Below, one piece after another: positions 1 through 7,875 of a stretch of 64,000 nt of DNA; within the stretch, counting starts at the first letter, position 1, and the number at the start of each line of letters is the position of its first letter. A model generated the notes under the pieces. The model did no database searches, was not told the DNA's origin, and saw only the letters and a program-made list of their open reading frames with translations. Origin of the DNA: Kiritimatiellaeota bacterium B1221 (lineage in GTDB: Bacteria; Verrucomicrobiota; Kiritimatiellia; SS1-B-03-39; UBA6053); NCBI GenBank assembly GCA_029269125.1, contig JARHXX010000005.1:62001-126000 (forward strand), in the 5' to 3' direction. The translations under genes and the position numbers were made by a program.

Positions 1-71
1 GTCTAATCAGACCGATCGGCCCGATTCGCGTCACAGCTGTCCGACAGTTTCCGGCCGGTGTGACCGCTTTA

Positions 72-740
72 TTACATAAGATCTGGCCGAACGGCCCGGG
101 TCTTTTTTTCGGCCTGTTCGCGACGCCAAGCGTTGATGGCGGCGTGGTTACCGGAAAGTAACACTGAAGGGACTTTCATACCCCGAAAGTCCTCCGGGCG
201 GGTGTAGTGGGGATGGTCCAGGATGCCACTGCTGAAGCTTTCCTGAGCGGTGGCGGCCTCGCCCCCTCCCAGGACACCGGGGATGAGGCGGACGGTGGCG
301 TCAATCACTACGGCTGCGGCCAAGGCCCCATTGGTAAGGACGTAATCCCCGATACTTATTTCTTCATCCACCAGGGCTTCTAAAACGCGTTCATCCACCC
401 CCTCGTAGTGACCGCATAAAAAAATCAGATGGGAGGTTTTACAAAGGTTTTCGGCTTTGGCTTGTGTGAAAGCAGGGCCCTGGGGGGAAAGGTAGATGAC
501 CCGGCTATCGGCTTTGCGCAACGATTCAATGGCCGAGAAGAGGGGCTCCGGCTTCATGACCATTCCGGGGCCGCCCCCATAAGCCCGGTCATCGGTGGTG
601 CGGTGAATATCGGTGGTAAAGTCGCGGGGATTGGTGAACCCGAATTCTACAGCACCACTTTCCGTGGCACGCTTCATCATCGACTGTTCCAGAAACCCTT
701 TCAGCATGTCCGGAAAGAGGGTAATGACATCGATTCGCAT
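72..740 (-). CDS. trmD: tRNA (guanine-N1)-methyltransferase TrmD
   Basis: SPOUT-class enzyme that methylates N1 of G37 in tRNAs reading CNN codons, using S-adenosylmethionine; it prevents +1 frameshifting. The 222-residue protein starts MRIDVITLFP, as the family does. It carries GGGPGM at residues 55-60, SPQG at 85-88, the cofactor-loop segment LCGHYEGVDER at 108-118 and SIGDYVLTNG at 129-138, all hallmarks of TrmD. It is slightly shorter at the C-terminus than the E. coli enzyme. It lies 8 bp downstream of the KH-domain gene in the rpsP operon, the usual setting, although rimM, which often sits between, is absent. rplS probably follows outside the window, but that is inference. Confidence 0.97.
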   Translation of the reverse strand: MRIDVITLFPDMLKGFLEQSMMKRATESGAVEFGFTNPRDFTTDIHRTTDDRAYGGGPGMVMKPEPLFSAIESLRKADSRVIYLSPQGPAFTQAKAENLCKTSHLIFLCGHYEGVDERVLEALVDEEISIGDYVLTNGALAAAVVIDATVRLIPGVLGGGEAATAQESFSSGILDHPHYTRPEDFRGMKVPSVLLSGNHAAINAWRREQAEKKTRAVRPDLM

Positions 741-748
741 GCGGGTGC

Positions 749-985
749 TCAGGAATCGGGTTCGATCACTTCAATGACAATTTTCCCCTCTCCGCGGGTA
801 ATTGCATTGATCAATACCCGAATTGCGGAGATGGTTTTGCCATTTTTACCGATAATGGAGCCCACATCGGTGGCTGCACATCGGATTTCAATGAAGCTGC
901 AGTTTGCGCCTTTGATTTCTTTTAGATTCAGATCTTCTGGAGTCTGGACCAACGCCCGCAAAATATTCAGGAGCATTTTTTCCAT
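749..985 (-). CDS. khpA: KH-domain RNA-binding protein KhpA
   Basis: Small single KH-domain protein (78 aa) of the KhpA/YlqC family, which binds RNA and in Gram-positive bacteria partners with KhpB/Jag. The sequence VGSIIGKNGKTISAIRVL near residues 41-58 contains the diagnostic GKNG loop (46-49) that grips the RNA backbone, and the protein ends with a beta-strand typical of the fold. It lies between rpsP (43 bp upstream) and trmD (8 bp downstream), the same operon position seen in many bacteria. Partner and targets cannot be read from this window. Confidence 0.93.
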   Translation of the reverse strand: MEKMLLNILRALVQTPEDLNLKEIKGANCSFIEIRCAATDVGSIIGKNGKTISAIRVLINAITRGEGKIVIEVIEPDS

Positions 986-1028
986 GTAGAAACCTAAAGG
1001 AGAAGAAGGGCGGGAGGCCCTTCAGTCA

Positions 1029-1349
1029 TTATTCCGCTGCTGCGGCTTCTACAGTTTCTTCCGCAACGGGCGCTTCTTCAGTAGCGGCAACCGGTGCGTG
1101 AACCGTGGAACTGTGATCAATCGCACGTCCGATCAGGGAACGAACCGTGTCGGAGGGGATTGCGCCTACGCCCAACCAGTAATCGTAACGTTCTTTTTTG
1201 AGAACAGTGCGTCCATCACCTTTGGGATCATAGGTGCCCAGAAATTCGATGGCTTTGCCTTTGTTGCTGTTGGCACTGTTGGCGACAACGATGCGGTAAA
1301 ATGGATTGTTGCGGTTACCCATGCGGGTTAAGCGGATACGTACAGACAT
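1029..1349 (-). CDS. rpsP: 30S ribosomal protein S16
   Basis: Primary-binding small-subunit ribosomal protein, 106 aa. It begins MSVRIRLTRMGNRNNPFYRIVVA, the universal S16 N-terminus, followed by FLGTYDP and RYDYWLGVGAIPSDTVRSL, which are core S16 segments. The last 20 or so residues are an Ala/Glu-rich acidic tail (APVAEETVEAAAAE), common in this phylum and not part of the fold. The start is supported by an AGGAAG Shine-Dalgarno sequence about 7 nt upstream. A good sigma70-type promoter lies 45-75 bp upstream, so rpsP-khpA-trmD is probably transcribed from there. Confidence 0.97.
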   Translation of the reverse strand: MSVRIRLTRMGNRNNPFYRIVVANSANSNKGKAIEFLGTYDPKGDGRTVLKKERYDYWLGVGAIPSDTVRSLIGRAIDHSSTVHAPVAATEEAPVAEETVEAAAAE

Positions 1350-1394
1350 GTGATTCTTCCTGATGGGAGAGTTAGAAAATTGAGAAAGGAGCTT

Positions 1395-1422
1395 TATATA
1401 CAGAATTCCTTCACTCTGGCAA
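1395..1422 (-). promoter_or_regulatory. Putative sigma70 promoter of rpsP-khpA-trmD
   Basis: On the minus strand TTGCCA (1422-1417) is followed after 16 bp by TATATA (1400-1395), a near-consensus -35/-10 pair in the 98-bp gap between radC and rpsP. Transcription would begin about 40 nt before the rpsP start codon. This is a sequence match only. Confidence 0.55.
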
Positions 1423-1447
1423 ACCTTTTTTCAGCGAATCTCGTTTA

Positions 1448-2182
1448 TTAAATTACATCGAAGTTCACTAAACCGCTTTCCCGCAGGCTTAAATAGTACG
1501 CGGATTGCCCCGGAAGCATTTGCCCGACAATGACATGGTCGAGTACTTTGATGCCTAATATTTTACCGGCGGCGATTAAGTCCCGGGTGACTTTGAGATC
1601 TTCGGGGGAAGGGCTGGTGTTTCCGGAAGGGTGATTATGCGCAACCAGTATGGCTGCCGCTTTGCAGTCGATTGCTGGGGCGAAAACCTCTCTTGCGTGC
1701 ACTAAACTGGCATTCAAAGTTCCCTGAGTGACCACGATGGGCTGGCATTTTAACTCATTGCGGACATTTAAAGGGAACACCCAAAATCGTTCGTGTTCCA
1801 ATTCACGTGCCTGTTCCCGCAACAGACGGGCGGCGTCTTCAGGTCCGTGTATCATGGGGGAAGATTCGACCTGTTCCTGACTCAGGCGTCGCGCAAGTTC
1901 CAGGGCGGTTTTGAGTTCGCGTGCTTTTACTTTGCCGATCCCTTTTAGCTGGGTGAATTCGCTGGGTTTGGCTTTGACCAGCGCGGTGAGGGATCCGAAT
2001 GTCAGCAGGAGTTCTCGGGAGAGGTCAACAACATTGTGCCCTTTGGTTCCAAAGCGCAGCAGAATGGCCAGCAGTACTTCGTCTGGTACATGTTCCGCGC
2101 CAATACGGTCGAACATTTCCCGGGGCTGCAAGCGGTGGGGAAGTTCTTTGGCGGTTAAATATTTAGCTGGCGTTTCGGACAT
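1448..2182 (-). CDS. radC: RadC family JAB/MPN-domain protein
   Basis: RadC-type protein, 244 aa from the ATG at 2182. An N-terminal helix-hairpin-helix region (LKGIGKVKAREL, residues 79-90) is followed by the JAMM metal-binding motif: His182, His184 and Asp195 in AHNHPSGNTSPSPED, with Ser187. Despite the name, a role in DNA repair is not established for the family; the motif suggests a metal-dependent hydrolase or a DNA-related accessory function. The frame is open further upstream (to 2233), but the ATG at 2182 gives the usual N-terminus. That start lies inside the end of miaA (20-bp overlap), making radC the last gene of the dksA-like/lspA/miaA/radC chain. Confidence 0.93.
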   Translation of the reverse strand: MSETPAKYLTAKELPHRLQPREMFDRIGAEHVPDEVLLAILLRFGTKGHNVVDLSRELLLTFGSLTALVKAKPSEFTQLKGIGKVKARELKTALELARRLSQEQVESSPMIHGPEDAARLLREQARELEHERFWVFPLNVRNELKCQPIVVTQGTLNASLVHAREVFAPAIDCKAAAILVAHNHPSGNTSPSPEDLKVTRDLIAAGKILGIKVLDHVIVGQMLPGQSAYYLSLRESGLVNFDVI

Positions 2183-3083
2183 AAGGGCTTCGATCGAACA
2201 GGTACGGACCTGTTTCTTGCCAGATCCCGGCAACTTTGTCAGCGATCAATTCGGGATTCGCGGAATTTTCCACATCCACCCAGCGGGCTTCCATTTGATT
2301 TCTGAACCAGGTGCGCTGCCGCTTGGCGTATCGACGGGTGCGGGTGGAAAGTTCTTCGATGGCTTGATTTAAATCCCATTTGTTGTCCAGCACGGCCTGC
2401 GCTTCTTTGTAACCGATAGCCTGCGAAGCGGTCCCTTCAGGTTTGCCGTGGGCGAGTAAATTCCGGGTTTCGTCCAAAAGGCCCTGTTCGAACATTTCGA
2501 CAATGCGTTGAAGGATGCGTTGATTCAGTTCTTCGGTGGGGCGCCGTAAAACCGCGATCGGGAATCCGGATCGCTCCTTCCAGGTTTGGGGAAGAGGTTG
2601 GCTGTTTTCCAGCCAGGCCAGCGCTCTCTCCAGCCGACGTGGATTCTGAGGGTCCGCCAAAGTGCGGAGGGCATCGGGATCGAGTTCGTGGATGCGTGAC
2701 TGCATGGCTTGTACGCTTTGGGGAGGTGCCGGGGAGGCGGTGTTATTCTCCGGAGGGAGTCCGTCAATGATGGCCCGGAAGTAGAGTCCGGTCCCTCCTA
2801 CCGCCAGGGTGGGGCGCTCATCCAGTTGTGCGGAGATATGCCGGATCCATTTGCCTGTGGAAAACTGTTCGCCCGGCGGAACCAGATTGACGCCTGCATA
2901 GTGGTACTTCTGTATTTCTTCCGCACTGGGCTTGGCGGTGCCGATATCCATGCCCTGGTAGACCATCATTGAATCGACCGAGAGCAGCCGCAGATTCATC
3001 CGGTCCGCCAGTATATGGGCGATAGTGGTTTTACCGGAGGCCGTGGGACCACTGAGTAAATACAGTGGAGTGGTGGCGCTCAT
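2163..3083 (-). CDS. miaA: tRNA dimethylallyltransferase MiaA
   Basis: Transfers the dimethylallyl group to N6 of A37 in tRNAs that read UNN codons. The protein is 306 aa from the ATG at 3083. GPTASGKTT (residues 12-20) is the P-loop, followed by VDSMMVYQGMDIGTAKPS, the DSxQVY-like tRNA/DMAPP site, here with Met in place of Gln, and GGTGLYFRAIIDGL. The C-terminal region has YAKRQRTWFRNQ, a conserved MiaA segment. The frame extends to 3140, but the ATG at 3083 forms an ATGA overlap with the lspA stop codon, so it is the likely start with translational coupling. Normal family length. Confidence 0.96.
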   Translation of the reverse strand: MSATTPLYLLSGPTASGKTTIAHILADRMNLRLLSVDSMMVYQGMDIGTAKPSAEEIQKYHYAGVNLVPPGEQFSTGKWIRHISAQLDERPTLAVGGTGLYFRAIIDGLPPENNTASPAPPQSVQAMQSRIHELDPDALRTLADPQNPRRLERALAWLENSQPLPQTWKERSGFPIAVLRRPTEELNQRILQRIVEMFEQGLLDETRNLLAHGKPEGTASQAIGYKEAQAVLDNKWDLNQAIEELSTRTRRYAKRQRTWFRNQMEARWVDVENSANPELIADKVAGIWQETGPYLFDRSPYVRNAS

Positions 3084-3586
3084 GCGGCTTGAGGTTTGAT
3101 GCGTAATTGGGAGAGGAAATAAAGTCCCACGCCTATGCATATAAAGCTGTCGGCCAAATTGAAGATGGGCCAGTCGTATCCCCAGTACCAGTTGAGGAAG
3201 TCGATGACATGTCCGTATTGCAGGCGGTCGGTGATGTTACCGATGACCCCCCCAGCAATCAAACCGAATGCCCATTGTTCCAGACGGGTACGCAGAAAGA
3301 GTTTATCGCGAAAGATCACCATCAGGCAGAATACGGCCATGGCCAAAACGGTGAGGACCTCGGGGTGCTCATTAAAAAGGCTGAAAGCGGCTCCCTTATT
3401 TGAGGTGCGCAGAAAATTGAAGACGCCCGGGACGAGTTCCATGACATCGCCTTCATTTTCAAACGTGGCCAGAACCCATTTTTTGGACCACTGATCCGCG
3501 ACAAAAGCTGCCAGAGCAATTAAATAGGGCCAACGGGGCGGGCGCCCGGCAGGCGAAGAGTCCGCCGCTACGGGTGCGTCTGCCAT
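3080..3586 (-). CDS. lspA: Lipoprotein signal peptidase (signal peptidase II)
   Basis: Inner-membrane aspartyl protease that removes signal peptides from prolipoproteins after diacylglyceryl transfer. The 168-aa protein has four hydrophobic segments. The catalytic aspartates lie in NITDRLQYGHVIDFL (Asp120) and FNLADSFICIG (Asp146), both exact family signatures. The N-terminus has about 18 extra polar residues before the first membrane helix. It is coupled upstream to the DksA-like gene through a TAATG overlap and downstream to miaA through ATGA. A DksA/TraR-like gene directly upstream of lspA is a recurring arrangement in bacteria. Confidence 0.97.
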   Translation of the reverse strand: MADAPVAADSSPAGRPPRWPYLIALAAFVADQWSKKWVLATFENEGDVMELVPGVFNFLRTSNKGAAFSLFNEHPEVLTVLAMAVFCLMVIFRDKLFLRTRLEQWAFGLIAGGVIGNITDRLQYGHVIDFLNWYWGYDWPIFNLADSFICIGVGLYFLSQLRIKPQAA

Positions 3587-4464
3587 TACCAGCCTTTGAA
3601 GGTCTGGGCGAAGGGACGGTATTTGGCCCGGCTCTGTTCCATTTTCGCCTGTGCCTGCACGCTGTAACGCGTGTAGGGGATGACCTGCAAACGGGCGCGC
3701 TCAATTTGAACGCCGGTCATTTCACAGACCCCATAGGTTCCATCATGAATGCGCATCAGGGCTTCATCCACTTCGTAGAGCACATCCTGTTCGGTGCTGG
3801 CCAAACTGAGCGCAAATTCACGGTCAAAGTTGTCAGTGCCGTGGTCGGCAGAGTGCTGGGCGGATCCGGAGAGGTCGGCACCGGTTTCGCGTCCGGAACG
3901 ATGTAAATTATCAGTGGTAAGAAAACGGATGTCTCCCTGTAAGCGCTCCCGCAATTCCAACAGAATTTTTTTAAATTTCTTTAATTCGGTTTTGTTGAGG
4001 GGCTTCCCTCTGGGGGTTTTGGAAAGCTCAGGAACTGGCTTTTTGCCGTTTCGACCACGCAAGGGGCGGTTTGGTGAAGGGGATTTGGGGGCTACGGGTT
4101 TCGCTTGTGAAACCGTTTTCTTCGCTGGTGTTTTTTGGGCTGCGGCCTTCTTGGCTGCTGTTTTCTTTGCCGGTGCTTTTGGGGGCACGCCTTTTTTGGC
4201 TGGTACCTTTTTCGCAACTGCGGCTTTCTTTTTAGCCGGTGCTTTTTTAGCCGGTGCTTTTTTAGCCGGTGTTTTTTTGGTTACGGCTTTTTTGGTTACG
4301 GCTTTTTTTGAGGTTGCGGTTTTCTTTTTTGCAACGGGTGCCGAAGCTTTCTTTTTCGTGGAGGTTTTACTCTTTTTCTTTACCGCCGCTGTTTTTTTAG
4401 CATTGGGTTTTGAATCGGCTTTAGCCTTTTGAGTTGCTGCTTTTTTCGAAGGTTTTTTTGGCAC
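3586..4464 (-). CDS. DksA/TraR-like protein with histone H1-like Lys/Ala tail
   Basis: 292-aa protein with two parts. Residues 1 to about 130 are an almost pure Lys/Ala/Pro/Thr region with short repeats such as KKAPAKKAPAKK, resembling eukaryotic histone H1 tails and bacterial H1-like proteins; this is expected to be disordered and to bind DNA or RNA. Residues about 155-285 are DksA-like: a coiled-coil helix pair (LRERLQGDIRFL, then DREFALSLASTEQDVLYEVDEAL) and the segment GTYGVCEMTGVQIERARLQ. In canonical DksA four Cys hold zinc; here only Cys247 is left, and the other positions read Thr250, Ser268 and Ala271, so zinc binding is unlikely. The coiled-coil tip lacks an obvious DxxDxA motif. 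A role in transcription is inference. First gene of the lspA-miaA-radC chain. Confidence 0.85.
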   Translation of the reverse strand: MPKKPSKKAATQKAKADSKPNAKKTAAVKKKSKTSTKKKASAPVAKKKTATSKKAVTKKAVTKKTPAKKAPAKKAPAKKKAAVAKKVPAKKGVPPKAPAKKTAAKKAAAQKTPAKKTVSQAKPVAPKSPSPNRPLRGRNGKKPVPELSKTPRGKPLNKTELKKFKKILLELRERLQGDIRFLTTDNLHRSGRETGADLSGSAQHSADHGTDNFDREFALSLASTEQDVLYEVDEALMRIHDGTYGVCEMTGVQIERARLQVIPYTRYSVQAQAKMEQSRAKYRPFAQTFKGW

Positions 4465-4486
4465 AATTTGATCCTTATCCGCATCA

Positions 4487-4505
4487 GAATTCCATATTGG
4501 AATTC
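4487..4505. repeat. Perfect inverted repeat in the divergent dksA-like/AKR promoter region
   Basis: GAATTCCA-TAT-TGGAATTC is an 8+8-bp perfect inverted repeat with a 3-bp centre, 23 bp upstream of the DksA-like start codon and 112 bp upstream of the aldo/keto reductase. It could be an operator or a small hairpin in the leader. No family of binding site is recognised. Confidence 0.35.
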
Positions 4506-4616
4506 AAGGTTTGGCACTGTATAAGAGCCCAGACAAATCTGTCAACGAATAAGCTTATACAATTCTCCACGCCTTCTTCACTTGATGGATCAGGGGCTAT
4601 GGTTTAAGAGGGGGCC

Positions 4617-5819
4617 ATGAAAACTCCTGTTCGTGTCCCCACCCGCCGTTTTGGCCGTACCGAATTACAGATGCCCGTGTTCACTACCGGGGGCATGCGT
4701 TACCAGCAGGATTGGAAAGATCTTTCTGCTGAAGAGATCGAAAAAGAATCCACTCAGAACGTACGTGAGTGTATTCAATGTTCACTTTCGCATGGCATCT
4801 CGCATATCGAAACCGCTCGTGGGTATGGTACATCAGAAGCGCAATTGGGAGAGGTTTTTGCTGAAATTCCTCGGGAAGAGTTAATTGTGCAGACCAAGAT
4901 CGGGGTGGGGGAAGATCTGAAGCAGTTTCAAAACTCGTTTGAAACCAGTATGGGACATCTGAAATTGAAGCATGTGGATTTGTTGTCGATCCACGGCATT
5001 AACAATCGGGCGGAATTAGAGCGGAGTTTGGCATACGCCATCCCGCAAATGTTGAAATGGCGGGAGCAGGGCCGTATTCGGTTTATCGGTTTTTCCACTC
5101 ACGGGCCTGCGGATGTGATTATGGAGGCTGCATTTACCGGTTGTTTTGATTATATGAACGTTCACTGGTATTTCGTGAATCATGACAACTGGACGGCGAT
5201 TCAGGCCGCGGCGCACCAGGATATGGGTGTGTTTATTATTTCACCGAATGACAAGGGCGGACGTTTGTGGGATCCTACGCCGAAAATGGTGGATTTTTGC
5301 CGTCCAATGACCCCGATGCAGTTTAATGCGATGTTTTGCCTGGCCCGCGAAGAAGTGCATACTTTGAGTATGGGCGTGTCCAAAGCCTCCGAATTTCAGG
5401 AGCATATAGATGGATTGCTTTGGTACGATGAACGAAAAGCAATCAGTCAAAGTATTGCCAAAAAAATTACCGCCGAAGTGGATGCGCATTTTGTGCCGGG
5501 TTGGAGCCGGACCTATGCGGCCGGGGTGCCGATGCCCCACCGCACACCGGGCGGTATTCATATCCGCGAAATTTTGAGGTTATACACCTGGGCCAAAGCC
5601 ATGGATATGGTGGAGTTCGCCAAATCGCGTTACAATATGTTTGGAAATGGCGGAGATTGGTTTGCCGGATCCGCACCGGGACCGTTTGATGACCAAGCCT
5701 TATATGATGCGTTGGTGCAAAGCCCGCACCGTGATCGTATCATCCCATACCTCCACGAAGCCCATGACCTGCTCAAAGGGGATGAAGTGAAACGTCAAAG
5801 CGAAGCTGAAAAGGAATAA
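4617..5819 (+). CDS. Aldo/keto reductase family protein
   Basis: NAD(P)H-dependent oxidoreductase with a TIM-barrel fold, 400 aa. The opening RRFGRTELQMPVFTTGGMRY, the segment ETARGYGTSEAQLGEVF, the strand IVQTKIG and HVDLLSIHGI match the family. The catalytic tetrad can be placed as Glu65 (usually Asp), Tyr70, Lys94 and His126. The C-terminal part (from about residue 270) is longer than in simple AKRs and lacks the Cys cluster seen in ferredoxin-linked members. Substrate unknown. An AGAGGGGG Shine-Dalgarno sequence sits just before the ATG. The DUF493 gene starts 3 bp after the stop, and the exonuclease-like gene overlaps that, so the three form one operon. Confidence 0.9.
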   Translation: MKTPVRVPTRRFGRTELQMPVFTTGGMRYQQDWKDLSAEEIEKESTQNVRECIQCSLSHGISHIETARGYGTSEAQLGEVFAEIPREELIVQTKIGVGEDLKQFQNSFETSMGHLKLKHVDLLSIHGINNRAELERSLAYAIPQMLKWREQGRIRFIGFSTHGPADVIMEAAFTGCFDYMNVHWYFVNHDNWTAIQAAAHQDMGVFIISPNDKGGRLWDPTPKMVDFCRPMTPMQFNAMFCLAREEVHTLSMGVSKASEFQEHIDGLLWYDERKAISQSIAKKITAEVDAHFVPGWSRTYAAGVPMPHRTPGGIHIREILRLYTWAKAMDMVEFAKSRYNMFGNGGDWFAGSAPGPFDDQALYDALVQSPHRDRIIPYLHEAHDLLKGDEVKRQSEAEKE

Positions 5820-5822
5820 CGA

Positions 5823-6092
5823 ATGACTGTATGTAATTTTGGAGAAGAAGAAATTGAGTTCCCGGTTGAAGTCCATTTCCGTATCGTTTGTGTCTCAGAA
5901 CTGAAAGTTTCCACCCACGTCATGATTGCGGCGGAGGAGCTGGGACTGGGTGAGAACTTGGTCGCTGGAAATGAGAGTAGCGGGGGGAAATACCTCAGTT
6001 ACCAACTCAGCACGGTGGTGAATTCGAAAGAGGAAATGAATAAAATCGATCAAACCTTCCGCGCGGTGGAAGGGGTGAAGATGGTCTTGTGA
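5823..6092 (+). CDS. DUF493 (YbeD-like) protein
   Basis: Short 89-aa protein. The C-terminal half, GGKYLSYQLSTVVNSKEEM followed by IDQTFRAVEGVKMVL, matches the DUF493/YbeD pattern (GkYlSv, then a final VkmvL), and the N-terminal half, FPVEVHFRIVCVS, fits its first strand. YbeD has an ACT-like ferredoxin fold and is thought to be regulatory; its ligand is not known. The gene is embedded between the aldo/keto reductase (3-bp gap) and the endonuclease/exonuclease/phosphatase gene (GTGA overlap), so it is co-translated with both. Confidence 0.8.
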   Translation: MTVCNFGEEEIEFPVEVHFRIVCVSELKVSTHVMIAAEELGLGENLVAGNESSGGKYLSYQLSTVVNSKEEMNKIDQTFRAVEGVKMVL

Positions 6093-7033
6093 AGTTCGCT
6101 GAAAACCGTTTGGCTGACTTTCTGTTCGGGTGCGTATTTGCAGTGGGCCTGCTTGCCAGTCTGGCCACGGCACTGCTTCTTTTTGCCCATCAGCATTGGA
6201 TGCTGGATCTGTTTACGCACTTCCGAGTCCAAATGGCCGCAGGTTTATTGCTTGCGGCCTTCATCTTGATCTTTTCTGAAATGAAGTTCCCCAGTTTGAT
6301 CTTTTTGGGCTGTGTGGCCGCCCATATGATAGAAATTGTGCCTTTGTATTTACCGGTGGAAAGGGGGGAGGGAGCCACATTCAAAGTACTGTTGTTCAAT
6401 GTCAATAGCAGCACCGGGGATCCGGATAATGTCCTGGCGTATTTAAAGAAATCGGATGCGGATATCATTGTGCTTCAAGAATACAGTATGCGTTGGACAA
6501 AGGTTCAAAAAGCTTTGCATACAAAATATCCCCACCAGCTATCCGTGGTGCGTGGAGATAATTTTGGCATGGCACTGTTTTCCCGAAGGTCTTTTTTAAG
6601 TGAAGAAATTTTTTATTTTACGGATGATGAACTTCCCAGCTTGGGGGTTGAATTTGAGCATCAGCAACAAAAAGTTTTTTTCCTCGCCACCCATCCGCTT
6701 CCTCCGGCGAGTCGGGAATATAGCGAAAGTCGGAATCTTCAATTGACCGAGATTGCGCGTTTTCTTGCTGACAGTTCAGGTCCGGTGATTCTGGCGGGGG
6801 ATTTGAATACCTCTCCCTGGTCACCCATATTTAAGGATCTTTTGAAGATCTCCGGCCTAAAGAATTCGATGCAAGGATATGGAATTCAACCCACTTGGCC
6901 CACGGTTTTTCCTCCGCTGTGGATTCCCCTCGATCATCTATTACACAGTGATGAATTTACGATTACGGAACGTCAGCTGGGGCCGCAACAGGGATCCGAT
7001 CATTTCCCGGTGGAAGTGACGCTCAGCTTATAA
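6089..7033 (+). CDS. Membrane-anchored endonuclease/exonuclease/phosphatase family protein
   Basis: 314-aa protein with three hydrophobic segments in the first 88 residues, followed by a soluble EEP domain. Visible EEP signatures are FKVLLFNVNSS and DADIIVLQEYS (metal-binding Glu near residue 130), VILAGDLNTSPWSP (Asp/Asn near 237) and GSDHFPVEV (catalytic Asp-His near 306). This is the architecture of the YafD-like group, membrane-tethered predicted Mg-dependent phosphodiesterases of unknown substrate. The start is a GTG overlapping the DUF493 stop as GTGA. The gene is followed by a roughly 130-bp gap with a C/G-rich hairpin but no convincing terminator. Confidence 0.88.
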   Translation: MKFAENRLADFLFGCVFAVGLLASLATALLLFAHQHWMLDLFTHFRVQMAAGLLLAAFILIFSEMKFPSLIFLGCVAAHMIEIVPLYLPVERGEGATFKVLLFNVNSSTGDPDNVLAYLKKSDADIIVLQEYSMRWTKVQKALHTKYPHQLSVVRGDNFGMALFSRRSFLSEEIFYFTDDELPSLGVEFEHQQQKVFFLATHPLPPASREYSESRNLQLTEIARFLADSSGPVILAGDLNTSPWSPIFKDLLKISGLKNSMQGYGIQPTWPTVFPPLWIPLDHLLHSDEFTITERQLGPQQGSDHFPVEVTLSL

Positions 7034-7134
7034 ACGGGAATCCGGACTCCCTGAACCCCATCACTTTCGTACTTTTTTTTGAGGGGGCACTCCCTGAGAG
7101 GATTGAGAATGAGGGGAGTGAATTAATCCAAATA

Positions 7135-7142
7135 GGTTGACA
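7135..7142 (+). promoter_or_regulatory. GGTTGACA element upstream of PEP-CTERM gene
   Basis: A perfect -35-like TTGACA preceded by GG lies 28 nt before the ATG of the PEP-CTERM gene. The expected -10 region (AGGTGT after 17 bp) is poor, but a GTTAG word sits 14 nt downstream. The second PEP-CTERM gene (start at 56521) has the same GGTTGACA at nearly the same distance, 30 nt, also followed by GTTAG. Confidence 0.4.
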
Positions 7143-7170
7143 CTTAAGTCTTTTTGGTTAGGTGTTGTCC

Positions 7171-7866
7171 ATGAACAAGTTTCTTTTCCCTTTTGCCCTG
7201 TTGATCACGTTCGGACCCTGGTTGTCTGCGGGAATAATTTTAATAGATTTTGGGGGCGGAACCGCCGCGGGATCTCCACGCTATAACAATGTGACTTTTG
7301 GCAGTTATGCTGATGACATTACCCCTGTCGTTTCGGATTTTGTGGATACGGACAATGTGTCCACCGGTATCACCCTGCACAGCACAAACTGGTTTCACGG
7401 CACCAATTCTGCAGGAACAACCTCCGGTGCGGCTCCCTATGCATCATCCGCAACGGGAAACACCTTGTTTGACGCAAACACAAATTGGAGCGCATCCGCT
7501 GACAATGAAGTGGTTCTGGTATTTGGCGGGTTGGATTTAAGCAAGAGCTATGATTTCACTATGTATGCCAGCCGTACGGGTGCTGGAGACAACCGGAGTA
7601 CGCTGTACAGTTTTGCGGGGGGGAACAGCGGGTCGAGTGTGTTAGATCCCGCTGGGAATATTACAGAGACGACGACGGTATCGAGTCTGACACCAAATGG
7701 ATTCGGGGAAATCACTCTCACCATGACGCCTGATGCAGCCAATACCAACTCATATAAATTCATCTATTTAGGTGTGATGGAAATCAAGGTGATTCCTGAA
7801 CCCACTACCATCACGTTGGTATTGGGGGCGCTGGGAGTGATGATTTTATTTCGCCGTAGACGCTAA
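7171..7866 (+). CDS. PEP-CTERM sorting-domain exported protein
   Basis: 231-aa secreted protein. It starts MNKFLFPFALLITFGPWLSAG, a Sec signal peptide, and ends IPEPTTITLVLGALG followed by a hydrophobic stretch and RRRR: the PEP motif, transmembrane helix and basic tail recognised by exosortase in the exopolysaccharide-linked sorting system. The body is rich in Gly, Ser, Thr and Asn, with beta-type sequence (VVLVFGGLDLSKSYDFTMYAS) and no known domain. The frame is open from a GTG at 7162, but the ATG at 7171 begins a proper signal peptide. It converges on the DUF5329 gene with only 9 bp between stops. Confidence 0.88.
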   Translation: MNKFLFPFALLITFGPWLSAGIILIDFGGGTAAGSPRYNNVTFGSYADDITPVVSDFVDTDNVSTGITLHSTNWFHGTNSAGTTSGAAPYASSATGNTLFDANTNWSASADNEVVLVFGGLDLSKSYDFTMYASRTGAGDNRSTLYSFAGGNSGSSVLDPAGNITETTTVSSLTPNGFGEITLTMTPDAANTNSYKFIYLGVMEIKVIPEPTTITLVLGALGVMILFRRRR

Positions 7867-7875
7867 GATTGTCTT

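Noticed and set aside
4170..4330. Short direct repeats that could look like a CRISPR array
   Set aside because: They encode KKAPAKKAPAKK-type repeats of the DksA-like protein, have 12-15-bp units and no spacers.
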